From Paraphoma chrysanthemicola (Eukaryota > Ascomycota > Dothideomycetes > Pleosporales > Phaeosphaeriaceae), in the NCBI GenBank assembly GCA_020744225.1, contig JAGMWG010000013.1, positions 124,001-188,000 of the forward strand: a stretch of DNA of 64,000 nucleotides. The letters run 5' to 3'. Shown here piece by piece: positions 22,263 through 33,078 of the stretch (positions are counted from its first letter, which is position 1; the number at the start of each line of letters is the position of its first letter). The notes beneath the pieces are model-generated. The model did no database searches, was not told where the DNA came from, and saw only the letters and a list, made by a program, of their open reading frames with translations. The translations under genes and the position numbers were made by a program.

Positions 22263-22718
22263 GCTTATTGGTGAGCCTGTGGCTGTGTAAGACCGTCTCT
22301 GCGGACACTGGGAACATATGTTTGGGCAGAACATCGAGGGTCCGCGCCGCGTGGGCGATCCGTTACGCCAGCCAGCGTGGGGGCCAAATACTCTACGATT
22401 TTACTCTAGGAAAATGTTGAAGCATTTGTCATGCGATTAATTGGGACAAAGTAACCATACCTACATCCTAACTTGGCTTATTGATACAGTCACTTTAACT
22501 CAGTAAAATCACGCCCGGCTCAACTTTGGCTTAACTAGCCCTCCCGAGCATGTCCCATTCGCTCCCGCAGTAAGATCGGCGCAATGCCGTCCCCATCGCC
22601 GCTTCCTCCACCTCTCATTTGCTTCCTCTCTCCCATGAGACGCTAAGTCTATATTAGAATGATCATCATTCTTTTTCCAAGCTCCAACAGAATTTCGTGA
22701 CGTAGGGAGGGAGGTTAC
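22263..22718. other. Convergent intergenic region
   Basis: This 456-nt gap lies between the 3' ends of the hypothetical gene (+) and the HET gene (-). No feature was recognised. Confidence 0.4.
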
Positions 22719-25289
22719 CTATCCTAATCTAATCCATTTCAAGACTGCATCCCGTGCGTCAAAAACGTGGCTATGTATAACACCAGATGCAATTCGCTCA
22801 GCCCAAAGCTCGTCGACATTCCATTCAATTACCAATACGTTGCAGATGAACCAGCCCTTCTGTTCAAGTTTCTGGTCAAACCAACTTGTCGCGTAACTTG
22901 AGTTGGTGCATCCGGGCATCCGTGACAGCAAAATGATTTCGCGCACCCGTCTGGCGGGTACCTTCAAGACTGTGGAAAAGTTCTCAGAATCACCGAAGAG
23001 CATGCCACATTGCATTCCGTCTTGAGTAAGTCTGAACTCGTTACCGTTTCTTGTTGTGGGGCCGTGAATATAAAAGTCGCTTAGTGGAATGGTATTAGCT
23101 GCAAACACAAGTGTGGGAGGGAGCAAGAGCGAGCCAAAAGGACTGCGCAGCCACTGTATCGATTTCAGCACATTTCCGGCTGTCTTGTTGACAGTGACCT
23201 TTTTTTCGTAAAGGATCCCGGCAGCTGTGTTGACATCGGATTCCCAGCGCATTTCACGGTTAAAGCCCAGTCCCCAATCCATAGTCTCGGGCTGGAAATC
23301 ATCGAACCTGAACCACGGTATCTCTGACCGGATCTTGAATTGGTAATCTCGGCATTCATGAAGCTCTCCCGGAGTTAAGTGCTGCTTGAGGATGAAACGT
23401 AGATCTTGAAACTTCCCATGATTGGGCGGAAAGTGCTCCCCTACCGAGACCTGTCCAGGAATGTGAACCGGGAAGTGGGTGTCGTAGCTTATGGGTCCAA
23501 TCCATCCTAGCCAGGACCAGCTTGGAAAATTCACACCCTTGCGTCTCTTGATATGGCAATGCCTAGCTGATGCCCATAGTAAGGCGAGATCGAAGATATT
23601 TTCCGGTAGTGCGTAAATGAATTCGGTCTGACAGACTTGGCCTAGAACTCCTAGCACGCCTTGAACAGCATTCAAGGCATCGGTTTGAGAAGAGAGTTGT
23701 CTCGGTGTATATGCTTCCGTAAGGTGAATGTATACGTATATAGCATACGACCATACGTTAGTGGTGTTTCTTTCGTGAGTAGTCGAAGTGTAATCTCGCA
23801 GGATAAACAGAGGATTGTAAAGTACTGGCAAGGCTCGACCGCGTTTGTAGTTATGTTCCCAGAATGCGCTGTCGTGGTATATCTCACAATCATAATCTGT
23901 AATACACTGAAAATAGGCCTGATGCTGTGACAGGTACAGACAGCGACGAGAAATCAACCGTTCCTGAAAGGTCCAAGCACGCTGTTCATAAGGAGAGTAC
24001 TCCATCATGTCGCTTAGTTCGGGACCTCGCCAGACCAATGGTTCGCCTTTAATCTTGTCCTCCAGATTAACCAGAGGCCTAGACTTTGGCTGAACTCCAG
24101 GGAGTCCTTGATCTGCACTGTTCGTACTAGCGGCAATGATAGTGAAAAGGGCTTGACCATATATCACATCCATGTGGTCAATGGCGTCCTTCTTGCCATA
24201 TGGGTCATCTTGCACTATACACACTGTATCCGCCCACAGATAGCGCTCGCCGACGGCGCTCACGAGCATCATCGCGTCACAGATGATATTGGCTAAAGGG
24301 GGATCAGTGTTGGCAAGACCTCCCGGTGTTTGCAGGTCATCAATGTTGCTCTTGGTGGCCAACAGAGGCTGTGCGTTTCCCCAAACATAGCTCAACGCCA
24401 CAAAGCGCTTGTTTGACGTTGCTTTCACTACGCACTGCTTTTGAACATCGATGAGCAAGACATCAATGTGTACGCTATATCTCGATCCTGCCCAAGAGGG
24501 GTGACAACGTTCGTGATTTTCTTCGCAGTCTGATATCCAGTGGCAGATTTTCGGTATATCTAATTTCTCGGATGCGTCGGCATCTTTAATAATCCGAGTG
24601 GTTGTGCTAGCGGCAGGATCAGGTCCAGCCTGTGTAGTTTCATGATCCATTTTCCGCCGTATCTGGCCTCTACGGGCTCCACCATGATACAACACGAGTT
24701 CGTTCTTGCACACGTCAAGTGTATAGGTGTGAGGTTCTCCCTGCCTGTTTGCAGGAATTGGACCGAGGGTAAGGATAGAAGTTATCTGGTACAAAAAGCG
24801 ACAAAGACGACATTGACCACTGCCACGCTGGCGTTGAATTGTGGTATACAGTAAAGTGAATGGCTGGAAGTCGCCATTGAAGACGAGTTCGAAGTCAATT
24901 TTGCGGCATCTCCAGCACAGATACTCGTTATTCACAACGATGAAAGATTTGACCCAAGGTCCTAAGGCGCTAATCGGTGCGAGGTCTATCGTTGGTCTCC
25001 GTCCAGGGTACTCGCGGTTCAGAGTTGTCTCCGTAACATACCAATCCCATGATATCCAAGCAATGAGGAAATATGGAAGAGGGGCAGCTGTGGGTGTACG
25101 TAGGATTATTTCCAATTCTCGGCATTGAGCATCATGGCCAGACCGACCATAGTGATATGCTGGGAGACAAGCTTGGTTCGAGTTCTGAACAATTTCCCAA
25201 TTAGGGGCCATGGAAGCAGTAGGTTGTGTCATTTGTAAAGGGACCGTCACTCGTTGCAGCCTTTTCAGCTGAATAAATCTTGGCACCAT
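22719..25289 (-). CDS. HET-domain protein (856 aa)
   Basis: A single uninterrupted frame codes 856 aa from an ATG at 25289. The HET (heterokaryon incompatibility) domain lies at about residues 296-445: 'FVALSYVWGNAQP', then 'ICDAMMLVSAVGERYLWADT' and 'CIVQDDP', and finally 'SPYEQRAWTFQERLISRRCL'. These are the three conserved blocks of the family. HET domains act in non-self recognition and trigger a cell-death reaction; the fold is TIR-like. The N-terminal ~250 residues contain 'CWRCRKIDFELVF' and 'CRLCRFLYQ', typical of the zinc-ribbon-like lead-in of long HET proteins. The gene looks intact and is followed upstream by an AT-rich relic. Its recognition partner is unknown. Confidence 0.9.
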   Translation of the reverse strand: MVPRFIQLKRLQRVTVPLQMTQPTASMAPNWEIVQNSNQACLPAYHYGRSGHDAQCRELEIILRTPTAAPLPYFLIAWISWDWYVTETTLNREYPGRRPTIDLAPISALGPWVKSFIVVNNEYLCWRCRKIDFELVFNGDFQPFTLLYTTIQRQRGSGQCRLCRFLYQITSILTLGPIPANRQGEPHTYTLDVCKNELVLYHGGARRGQIRRKMDHETTQAGPDPAASTTTRIIKDADASEKLDIPKICHWISDCEENHERCHPSWAGSRYSVHIDVLLIDVQKQCVVKATSNKRFVALSYVWGNAQPLLATKSNIDDLQTPGGLANTDPPLANIICDAMMLVSAVGERYLWADTVCIVQDDPYGKKDAIDHMDVIYGQALFTIIAASTNSADQGLPGVQPKSRPLVNLEDKIKGEPLVWRGPELSDMMEYSPYEQRAWTFQERLISRRCLYLSQHQAYFQCITDYDCEIYHDSAFWEHNYKRGRALPVLYNPLFILRDYTSTTHERNTTNVWSYAIYVYIHLTEAYTPRQLSSQTDALNAVQGVLGVLGQVCQTEFIYALPENIFDLALLWASARHCHIKRRKGVNFPSWSWLGWIGPISYDTHFPVHIPGQVSVGEHFPPNHGKFQDLRFILKQHLTPGELHECRDYQFKIRSEIPWFRFDDFQPETMDWGLGFNREMRWESDVNTAAGILYEKKVTVNKTAGNVLKSIQWLRSPFGSLLLPPTLVFAANTIPLSDFYIHGPTTRNGNEFRLTQDGMQCGMLFGDSENFSTVLKVPARRVREIILLSRMPGCTNSSYATSWFDQKLEQKGWFICNVLVIEWNVDELWAERIASGVIHSHVFDARDAVLKWIRLG

Positions 25290-25954
25290 TTAGCGGATTC
25301 AGAATTCTTGGAATGCTTGGCGGTGAGCGCGATTCAATCCTCCCCCCAAATCCCATCAAAATGGCTGCTTTTAGCTTGGTTTATCCTTCTTTGGCTATAA
25401 TGTTTTTGGATGAGTAAATATTTACTGCAAGATGCAAGTTAGAAAGGAGACGAGGTGCTTGCAGTACATTATCATACTAGATAGAGTCAGTAGTACGGAT
25501 GAGATTAAAAAAAGGTAACGAGTTACTACGCCTTCTTCCTATGAACGGGATTGTAGTGCCTATTAGCGCGGTTCTATACAAATTATTGATTTCCTATACA
25601 AAAACTTATCTATGCAGTAGCTTACGCTACAATTCTATTTATAAGAAGAGAGTGTATAGGTAGTAGTAGTATTAGTTAAATAGAGCTAGCTAATATTAAG
25701 TTAGTACTTAAGATTTTAGTGCTAGTAGTAATAAGACTATTATGATAAGTATATTACTTAAGGTATCTTCATATATATATTAGTATATTTATATACTAAA
25801 GGTAGCGCACTAGTAAAGAGAGTACTAACTTAGACGACACGCGCCATGCGTAGAGTAAGCTAAGCGTGTTGTGCAAGATAAATTGGCCGAATTGTACCCT
25901 TCAGAAAACGACATGAAGGATCTGCAGAAATGAATTTCCTCGCCGCCGAGAGAA
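25290..25954. repeat. AT-rich, RIP-like degenerate sequence (core about 25490-25830)
   Basis: The core is visibly rich in TA steps, with runs such as TAGTAGTAGTATTAGTTAAA and ATATATATATTAGTATATTT, and has no sustained frame. This TA enrichment is what repeat-induced point mutation (C-to-T on both strands) leaves in old transposon copies. No element ends or target duplications are visible, so the original element cannot be named. Confidence 0.5.
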
Positions 25955-26767
25955 ATGGGATTGCACATGTACGCCGCGGAGTTTGAGAGGTATACCCAAT
26001 GGCGAGAATATGAAGATCGAATCACACAGCATGGCGAAGACATCACCATTCTATCACTTCTTCATAGCGGATCGTGTCGTTTCCTATGGAACAAACACGG
26101 CATTCTTGAGATGGGAAATAGCGGAAACGTCCAATTTAGACCAGTCTGGATCGACGAATCGCGCGTTCTTGAGGCGTATTGGCGCGCATATCGACATCAG
26201 CATGGTAATCCTGGTCCGGAAGGGTATGAATTGTGCCCTGATTTGTTGTATGTTGATTTGATGAGTGGTGCGTATTTCATGCGGTTGGGTGTTGAGATTG
26301 GGGAATTGGAAGAGAAGGTTGCGCGGGACCTTGTTGAGAGGGTTAATTATGGATGGGTGTGTGGATGGATATGATATACGGGGGTACTTGGAGAAGTCAA
26401 GGGAGGAGTGTGATTGCAAGCGTTGTGGACGGGTGGAGAAAGAGACCTTCGGGAGGAAGAGAGTCTTTTTGCAGTGAGAGAGAGAGAGAGAGAGAGCGAG
26501 AGAGCGAGAGGCAGCGTCAGTTGAGAAAACTGCCGTCCAGCAGCCGAGTCTTGAGGAGATTCAAGATCTGTTGGATCAAGCGCGGATCAATCTCGACGAG
26601 GTGCGTGCGCAGAGGGAAGCTGGTGAAGAGTACCCGGATAGAACAAATGATTCCCGATTGGCAGGAGGGATGCGGACGCCTCGACACCACGGAGGTACGT
26701 GTGCTTGCAATCAGGATATGACAACTCGATATTCACGATCTGGACGGCGGAATTGGCGGGACGTATA
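25955..26767 (+). pseudogene. Possible decayed or mis-framed small gene with GA microsatellite
   Basis: An ATG-initiated frame of 139 codons ends at 26374. Its start resembles coding sequence ('MGLHMYAAEFERYTQWREYE', 'GSCRFLWNKHGILEMGN', 'DLLYVDLMSGAYFMRLGVEI'). Immediately after 'ERVNYG' the frame +1 becomes more protein-like ('GYDIRGYLEKSREECDCKRC') and runs to a TGA at 26475 at the edge of a GA repeat. Beyond that, the same frame again reads like a helix ('LEEIQDLLDQARINLDEVRA') up to a TAG at 26765-26767. I infer one gene broken by a frameshift and a stop, but an unrecognised intron (acceptor TTTTTGCAG just before the TGA) is possible. No family is recognised. Confidence 0.4.
26475..26510. 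repeat. (GA)n microsatellite
   Basis: About 36 nt of nearly pure GA dinucleotides with two C interruptions. It lies inside the suspected decayed gene. Confidence 0.9.
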
Positions 26768-26924
26768 GGTGGGTAGGGGGTGTATTGTTTGTTCTGTTCC
26801 ATTTGCGAGCATGGCGGTTTCTGTTTAGCGTGTAACTGTTAGCTATTCTTATCGTATTGTCCATATTCGATCTTGCTTTTTCTTCGTCTCGCGCAGACCG
26901 TACGTACTATACCACCACCCCTCC

Positions 26925-27635
26925 TCACATCAAAATCTCATACTCATCCCTATCCCTCGCCTCCCCCGCCGCTCGTCTCCCCACCTCCCTAGCCTCTTCC
27001 AATGCCCTCTCATCCATCCCTGTATTCCCTTCCCCATTCTCATCTCCTTCACTAGCCTTCCCATTGCCCTTCTTTCCCTCCTCCTTCTCACCGATCACTT
27101 CCCATCCCCCTTTCAAACCCACCGCATCACCATTCCTCTCCCTCCTGCCCAATTCCTTCCTAATTTCCTCTACCGTCTCGATTCTCGCATCCCTAAACCC
27201 AACAACTTGCAGATGCGTCCCGATAAACAGCTCATTTGGACATGTAACCTCGATCCACTCCATGATATGTCTCAGCACCCCCGTCGACAACACTTGGACC
27301 TGATATAGTGTTACAGGGTGCACAGCACACCAGTGTCCCGCGGAAAATGCACTCTTCAGCCCAACAAGCGAAGATGGGATACTGTCGAGTTCCTCGTAGT
27401 ATGCTTCTGTTTGCGCCAGATTGATCAGACTAAGCAATCCCGCGGCGAGACGGGTGCGGGGCGGTAGGAGAGGTGTTTCTCGCGGTGGTGAGGGCTTAGC
27501 GCCGAGACCGGATTCGTGGTATTGGAGGAGCGAAGGGACGGCGTCGATGCGGTTGCGTACGGGTGCGGAGATTGGAGGTCGGGGCATGGGGGAGATGGAT
27601 TTGATGATCTGATGGAGACTGCACATAGCTGACAT
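26925..27635 (-). CDS. Hypothetical protein (236 aa)
   Basis: One frame from an ATG at 27635 codes 236 aa. The middle looks clearly coding, with alternating helices: 'RLAAGLLSLINLAQTEAYYEE', 'LYQVQVLSTGVLRHIMEWI' and 'ARIETVEEIRKELGRRE'. The last ~70 residues are a Lys/Glu/Gly-rich charged tail. I recognise no domain. An extra 5' exon is possible because the first codons (MSAMCSLHQ) overlap a possible splice acceptor. Confidence 0.5.
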   Translation of the reverse strand: MSAMCSLHQIIKSISPMPRPPISAPVRNRIDAVPSLLQYHESGLGAKPSPPRETPLLPPRTRLAAGLLSLINLAQTEAYYEELDSIPSSLVGLKSAFSAGHWCAVHPVTLYQVQVLSTGVLRHIMEWIEVTCPNELFIGTHLQVVGFRDARIETVEEIRKELGRRERNGDAVGLKGGWEVIGEKEEGKKGNGKASEGDENGEGNTGMDERALEEAREVGRRAAGEARDRDEYEILM

Positions 27636-27989
27636 ACGTGGGGTTGAGATATAGATCTAGAGTGACCGTTTAGCAAGCGCTGGCTGGTCTGTGGAGAGAG
27701 GGTGGGCAAGCGGATTGTGTGGAGGGCGTGATAGGTGTGGATACGTGGATGTGATAATGGAATCAGGTGCACGTGAGTAAGTCGTTTGCTGCATGGTGGC
27801 GCGTGAGTGGTATCTGCTATGGCAATATGGAGATGTCGTTTGGAGGTGAACGCGGGATTCGTTGAGTTTGGAAATATCTCGTTCAGCATGACCACGTATG
27901 CGATCGCAAAGAATGCAAGAGCTTACATCGGCAACGACATTCTTTATTATGGGTTCTCAGTCGCTATGTATAATCACCAGTACGACATA
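27636..27989. other. Intergenic, nothing recognised
   Basis: This 354-nt gap lies between the hypothetical gene and the 3' end of the Frag1-like gene, both on the minus strand. It presumably holds the promoter of the former. Confidence 0.4.
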
Positions 27990-29075
27990 TCATACTCCTT
28001 TCACTCTCTCAATCCCTTGCTCTAGAGGGCTTTTGTACGATGAGTCTTCAGGCAGTAAATTCTGAATGTGACCTTTCCTCTCGATGTCTTTCTCATCCCC
28101 GCTCCCACCATCGACACCCACGTTCCTCCAGATCCAGACAACAGTATCGACATGGTATAAGTCGTACGCGATGGAACAAATGTACGCTACCCAGCCAATG
28201 CTCAGTTCCCACTCAGCAATCTCGGAAAGCACAACCTAGTATTTCGCCTCACCGTCAGCGGATCTCTTGCAGTGAGATTGATACAGTTCTACTTACAAGC
28301 TTATTGCAAGTCGAAGCTTGATCTGCGATGACTTCTGCATCCTGACATCCATAGATCCCCAACATGGTGAATATAGCCGGTCCTGTACCAAGTATATGTC
28401 AGCAGAGCCCCCATCACTGGACGGAGGAAGAATAAATGACCTACCAATGCAAAACGCCGCGACTCCAATCTTCCACCACCTCGTCACCTCTAACACCCTC
28501 ACTCGACTCCTCTTCCCCATCCTCCTAGCCCACGCCCTCCTAACAACCAAATTCCCAGCCCAGTCAAAACACTTGCAAATAAACATGCTGAATATCTGGC
28601 CACTTGCCGTAATCAAATGCGCCAACGGCATCTCATCGATCCCCTCATAACTCACTGCAATCAAAGCCACACTACTAATCACCGCAAACACCGCGCTGAT
28701 GCGACGCATCCAACGCCCGGGCTCAACGGGCTCGGACTTGTATGCAAGAAAAATACAGGAGTGGGAAATCAGGAGAGCCATGCTGATGCACACGCCACGG
28801 AAGACTTGGTATTGATGTTGTCCGATACAGGAGACGTACGGCCAGAGGGAGAAGGAGTGGCATGGTTTGGGGATTGTGAGACCGTGAGGTGGAATTGGAG
28901 ACGGAACTTTGGTTTGAGTTGTGTACCAGATCGCGAAGTAGAGGAGCATAATGAGCCAGAGGGCGGTAGCGATGAGGCAGGGGAGCGCGTGGAGAAGGCG
29001 GATGTGGCGCTTAGTCCAGGAACTGAAAGTGGTGCGCCAGAGGCTAGTTGAGTGGTTGGGCAGAAGTCGAGCCAT
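27990..29075 (-). CDS. Frag1/DRAM/Sfk1-like membrane protein
   Basis: Exons 29075-28445, 28382-28297 and 28235-27990 join in phase to code 320 aa. I start at ATG 29075 because the frame upstream has no other ATG. The topology is about six helices: the first at residues 25-47 ('ALPCLIATALWLIMLLYFA'), a short loop with 'WPYVSCIGQHQYQVFRG', a second helix ('VCISMALLISHSCIFLAYKS'), a third ('AVFAVISSVALIAVSY') followed by 'HLITASGQIF', then two more, and a charged cytosolic tail. The 'PYVS.IG' loop and the His in the fourth segment are the hallmarks of the Frag1/DRAM/Sfk1 family. Members modulate lipid and plasma-membrane signalling (yeast Sfk1 with PI4-kinase). The assignment is by topology and motif, moderately sure. 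Confidence 0.7.
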
Positions 29076-29869
29076 AATGAGGCGTTTGGTTCCCTTGGGA
29101 TCGGTGTACTTATGTATGAAGAGGTGTCTTATGATGCGCCTCGATGGTGATCGACTGAGAAATTGTCTGGAGGGTGGAGTGCAGCTGCGGGGTTTAACTA
29201 TGGCCAAAAACTCTATGCAGTCAATAAAGACGACGTCGGCTGATGCTTTCGATGTTCCGTTCTATCGACTTGTGGTGATATAAATGGAATTTCTCAAAAA
29301 CTTCAGTAGAAAGGCTGCAACAAAGACGTTGTGACTCGTCGTGCACTGTAGCCCGAATACACGCCCATGAGCGCTTTCTTATCAATGCGAGCTTAATTTC
29401 TATGATCCTCAGGCTTCTATTCTTCAGCTTCAAAGTCATCCTAGATTCTAGAGATCAGCCTTACTCTTACCCAATGAATTTAAGCGCGAGTAAGCCCGAC
29501 AGCTCGGCAGGGGCCGAAACACTTCCCGAAGAGGCTGATTCTGCGCCGCCCAACCAGAACCTCGAGAATGTGGTTAAACCTGGGTAAGGAATGCCCCGAA
29601 TGTTTCACGTCAGAGAGAATAGTTCAGCATGATATTGCGCATTCATGTCTCTATTCGTTAAACTGAGGCTGAGACTTGAGGCGGTGTGAGGGCCACAGCG
29701 CCGTTGACTTGTGTGTGGAGTTTCATTCGTCTTCTATGTTGAGAGCTCTAGCTAGAAATGCTATGATATGTTTCAGTGACATGTCTCCTATGCCGATAAT
29801 GAGGTAGTTGTGAAAGCATTCGGGCAGCGCCGTCATGCCACCGTTGCCCTCGGTCCAGGACCTCAAGCT
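29076..29869. other. Intergenic with only short frames
   Basis: The gap between the Frag1-like gene and the 3' end of the second HET gene. A 40-codon plus-strand stretch near 29474-29587 (Ser/Pro/Glu-rich) looks coding-like, but is too short to call. Confidence 0.35.
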
Positions 29870-31906
29870 TTAGACAAATACCAGCTCTTTTGCCTCTACA
29901 TCCAAATTGTCTGCTTGTACGTGCATCAAACCTTGCACGTAAGCATCGCCTACGAATTTGTAAACCTCGCCATCCCGGTCAGTTACTTTTCGCACTACGT
30001 GCGCTACCGGCGAGTTGTTCAGGACGGATACTACATCGCCCGCGCGGACTCCTCTGATCGTGAACCCCAGTCTACGAGCTTTTGTGCTGAACAACTGTCT
30101 ACCACGAAGATAGCGTAGCTTTGTCATGAACAGCAATGCTGCAGTTTCTTTGTCAAGGTTTGCGAGCCATTCCGAGTCTGCAATAGCATTACCCTTTTCG
30201 CTCTCCGGAATTTTGATGACTGCTTGCGGAGGAGACGACGTAGATTCATCGCCGATATCTTTGCCAGGCGATGATTCACCTTCAGTGGCGCTCACAACCA
30301 GATCCGTGAAGATGTTGTATTTCTGATACTTTGCAACAATTTCTCGTAACCTTTTGCCTACTCTGAGAAACTCTTGGTACGTTTCCAACGTGACTTCAGC
30401 ATCTTCCTCGTGGGTTTTCTCTCCAATCAGTGCTTTCCAGTACTCGTCCACGGAATACAGATAGACTGGAGAGTCTTGGGATTCATGTGGTCCAGAATGT
30501 CCACTGCGCAGCATAGCTTTCGAAATTGATTCTTCCCACTCCGAAATGTCGATGTACCATTGTAGAGACATGGAATCTGGAGGGTTCGGAACCTCGGTCA
30601 TTACGATAACTACTTCATCGAGTATTTTCCCAATCAATATCAGCTCTCCAAAGTTTGAGCCACTCCTGACGTAATTTGAGATCATGCTCGCTCTATAGGA
30701 TTCGTTTCCAGCTTCGATGTCTTGATGCGAGAAGATCGAAGGCTTGGGCTGACATAAGCATTCGGGACTCTGCTGATGTAGGTCTGGCACCCATGAAGGT
30801 AAGTCTTCGCGTCGCTTCAGCGTGAAGGCAAGGCTCAACCAATGCCACCATGTCCAATGCATTGGGTCGACATTGGTAAGCAGGTAAGTGCTGAACTTTG
30901 TGTACAACTCGGGGACGGAGGCGTATGCATACAATTCCGGGCCTATTGGTCCAAGATCCTCCTTCTTTACAAGTCCTAGCAATCCCAGAACACGATCTTG
31001 GGCATATTGGCACTTGTGACTCCTAGAGATCCAATGAGAAACCTGCATCAGAAGCCAAGGGGTGGATTCTTCTTGCATCAACAACTTCCTGGCACGCAGC
31101 AACGTTCCACTGTCGACCATGGATTGATCCCTGAGCCCCAGCTGGGCTAATTCCGGCACCAGGTGTGCTGGACATTGTAATGCCTCCTCCAGTAAGTCGG
31201 AGCTCAATCTATACTCCCCGCATAGAAATTGTACTTGATGAGCCAAAGCGAACTCTTGTACTGTCCAGACTCTGTGTAGCCAGGGGTTCTTGATGAGGTG
31301 GAAAATGGCGCTCCAAGTTCGAGGCTCCAACGAGTGCAGTCCGTACTTTTCCAGTCCATGCGTACTAGAATTAGCATTGGCGCCTTCCCCGTCTGTGTCG
31401 AAAATTTGGATACTTCCAACAGATGCGTGTATTGGCGCGTATTGCATTTTCGCAATATTGGGCAGAAGGTCTATTGCCCGTGAGATATGCTCCTCATCTA
31501 TCGCGGGACCCAGCCACACCCATACTTTGTGTGCGCTCCGATATATTTCGTTCATCATACCGATCTGGATCGGCTTCTCAGTCTCATCTTCCTGGTTGAT
31601 GCAGATGGCATCGATCCATATGGGGCATACGAGCTCTTCACGCCGGGCTAGATACGGCAGCGCGGACCGAAGATTGGCATGAACAAGCAGCTGGCGTTGG
31701 TTGCAACTGATGGGGAACTTTTCTGAGTCTGGTGGTCCCCAGACGTAAGATAAGCACTCGAAATTGAGGCCTGGGGTGTCGAGAGAGACATGATGGAGTG
31801 CCCAAGAAAGCCCATCGTCCTGTCGGTCTGGGAGCAGCAAGCGAATTTCGCCGGGACCAAGCGGACTGTAAAGAAATTTTGGAGGCTCAATTGCTTCGTT
31901 CGCCAT
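29870..31906 (-). CDS. HET-domain protein (678 aa)
   Basis: A single frame from ATG 31906 codes 678 aa. The HET domain begins early, at about residue 48: 'FECLSYVWGPPDSEKFPI', then 'RSALPYLARREELVCPIWID', 'AICINQEDETEKPIQIGMM' and 'IYRSAHKVWVWLGPA'. These are canonical blocks. A helical middle region follows, and the C-terminus has the 'GFTIRGVRAGDVVSVLNN' beta motif common at the end of this HET subfamily. It looks intact. It belongs to a different HET subfamily from the 856-aa gene and from the pseudogene at 38.5 kb. Role: non-self recognition or programmed cell death, inferred from the family. Confidence 0.93.
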   Translation of the reverse strand: MANEAIEPPKFLYSPLGPGEIRLLLPDRQDDGLSWALHHVSLDTPGLNFECLSYVWGPPDSEKFPISCNQRQLLVHANLRSALPYLARREELVCPIWIDAICINQEDETEKPIQIGMMNEIYRSAHKVWVWLGPAIDEEHISRAIDLLPNIAKMQYAPIHASVGSIQIFDTDGEGANANSSTHGLEKYGLHSLEPRTWSAIFHLIKNPWLHRVWTVQEFALAHQVQFLCGEYRLSSDLLEEALQCPAHLVPELAQLGLRDQSMVDSGTLLRARKLLMQEESTPWLLMQVSHWISRSHKCQYAQDRVLGLLGLVKKEDLGPIGPELYAYASVPELYTKFSTYLLTNVDPMHWTWWHWLSLAFTLKRREDLPSWVPDLHQQSPECLCQPKPSIFSHQDIEAGNESYRASMISNYVRSGSNFGELILIGKILDEVVIVMTEVPNPPDSMSLQWYIDISEWEESISKAMLRSGHSGPHESQDSPVYLYSVDEYWKALIGEKTHEEDAEVTLETYQEFLRVGKRLREIVAKYQKYNIFTDLVVSATEGESSPGKDIGDESTSSPPQAVIKIPESEKGNAIADSEWLANLDKETAALLFMTKLRYLRGRQLFSTKARRLGFTIRGVRAGDVVSVLNNSPVAHVVRKVTDRDGEVYKFVGDAYVQGLMHVQADNLDVEAKELVFV

Positions 31907-33078
31907 GATTCGAGAAAATATCGATAACCTTGTATGAAATTACACTGGGTAGCTCTGGGAGGTTGTATACAAACATATTCTCAGCTGAGCTGCGGCTGAA
32001 AAAACGACGGCAAAGCCAAGACTCATCTTCTCAGCCCTGCAAAGACCGTCCAGATCGTGCACCTGAGACGGTTCCAGCATCAAGAATGTTGGTATGATAA
32101 CGGTACCTCCGGAACGCTTAGGCTAGCGAAAGCGCATATTGTTGGCGAGAGGTGGTCGTGAATGCTGGGTAGCACCGATTCTGGTTCATAACGTGGAGAC
32201 GTACCGCGCTAACTCTATCTAGACGGACCTTCCCTCACTGGTCACATGACCTTCGGCCCAGTAACACATATTACGCGTACATCTTTGATGTGATTAGCTA
32301 GATGATAAGCAAGAATGATTGAAGCGCACAATGGCAAGCGCACCAGCAGAGTACATCCATGAACGCGTCTTGGCTGCTTTGTGGCATGTCTTCCGGGCGT
32401 CCACGGGTGGAGTAATAGTTTGTACAACTGGTATCGCTTTTAGCAAGCTCTTAACGAGAGACGAGTGTATGATCAGGTAGCCGCGATGAACAACAAACAC
32501 ATACTTCAATACTTCAATACACGTAGTGAAGACGTCCAACCCTCATTGTCACTAGTTCGAATTCGGTGTAGTACCTGGGCAGATTCGCGGCATCGTGCCG
32601 ATATTAGCTTCAAGGACTGTGAAGCTATATCCGAACTCTTGTGTTCCGCGAAGCCTCATTTCTTTTCAATGTGCCAGGGTATCGAAGAAAAGGTCTGATG
32701 ATGATAGGCGGAAGTCTGACGTGCTGACCCACACGCATAGCGCAATTGCGCTAGCTCATCGTCGACATCACAATCTACCATCGTTTCTTCCTTGAGCTTC
32801 TTTAGGGCTTATTATGGTCCTATCAGAGTTCAATACTCCGAGAGACAGGATGAGCCCCACGTGTTGATAACAGCGATCTTCGGCACATTATTAGATGATA
32901 CCATGCGCGTGGGTCTGCACGTCAACGGCTGTGCATCCTGGCACTTCTTGTGTCAACCGTTGCCAATGTGCTAAGAACTCAAGATTTGCTTGTCAATTCT
33001 TGTTCTGAATCTTGCAATCCACCACATCTTCGCTCCTTTCCAAGCAAACGCCATTTTTTGCGTTTCGGTAACGTTAAG
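31907..33078 (+). promoter_or_regulatory. Upstream region of the urea transporter with three HGATAR sites
   Basis: This 1.17-kb gap holds no convincing gene. In the 380 nt before the transporter start are TGATAG (32702-32707), CTATCA, which is TGATAG on the other strand (32820-32825), and TGATAA (32865-32870). HGATAR is the site of AreA/Nit2 GATA factors, which activate nitrogen-source genes including urea permeases. Such sites are frequent by chance, so this is supportive only. Confidence 0.4.
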
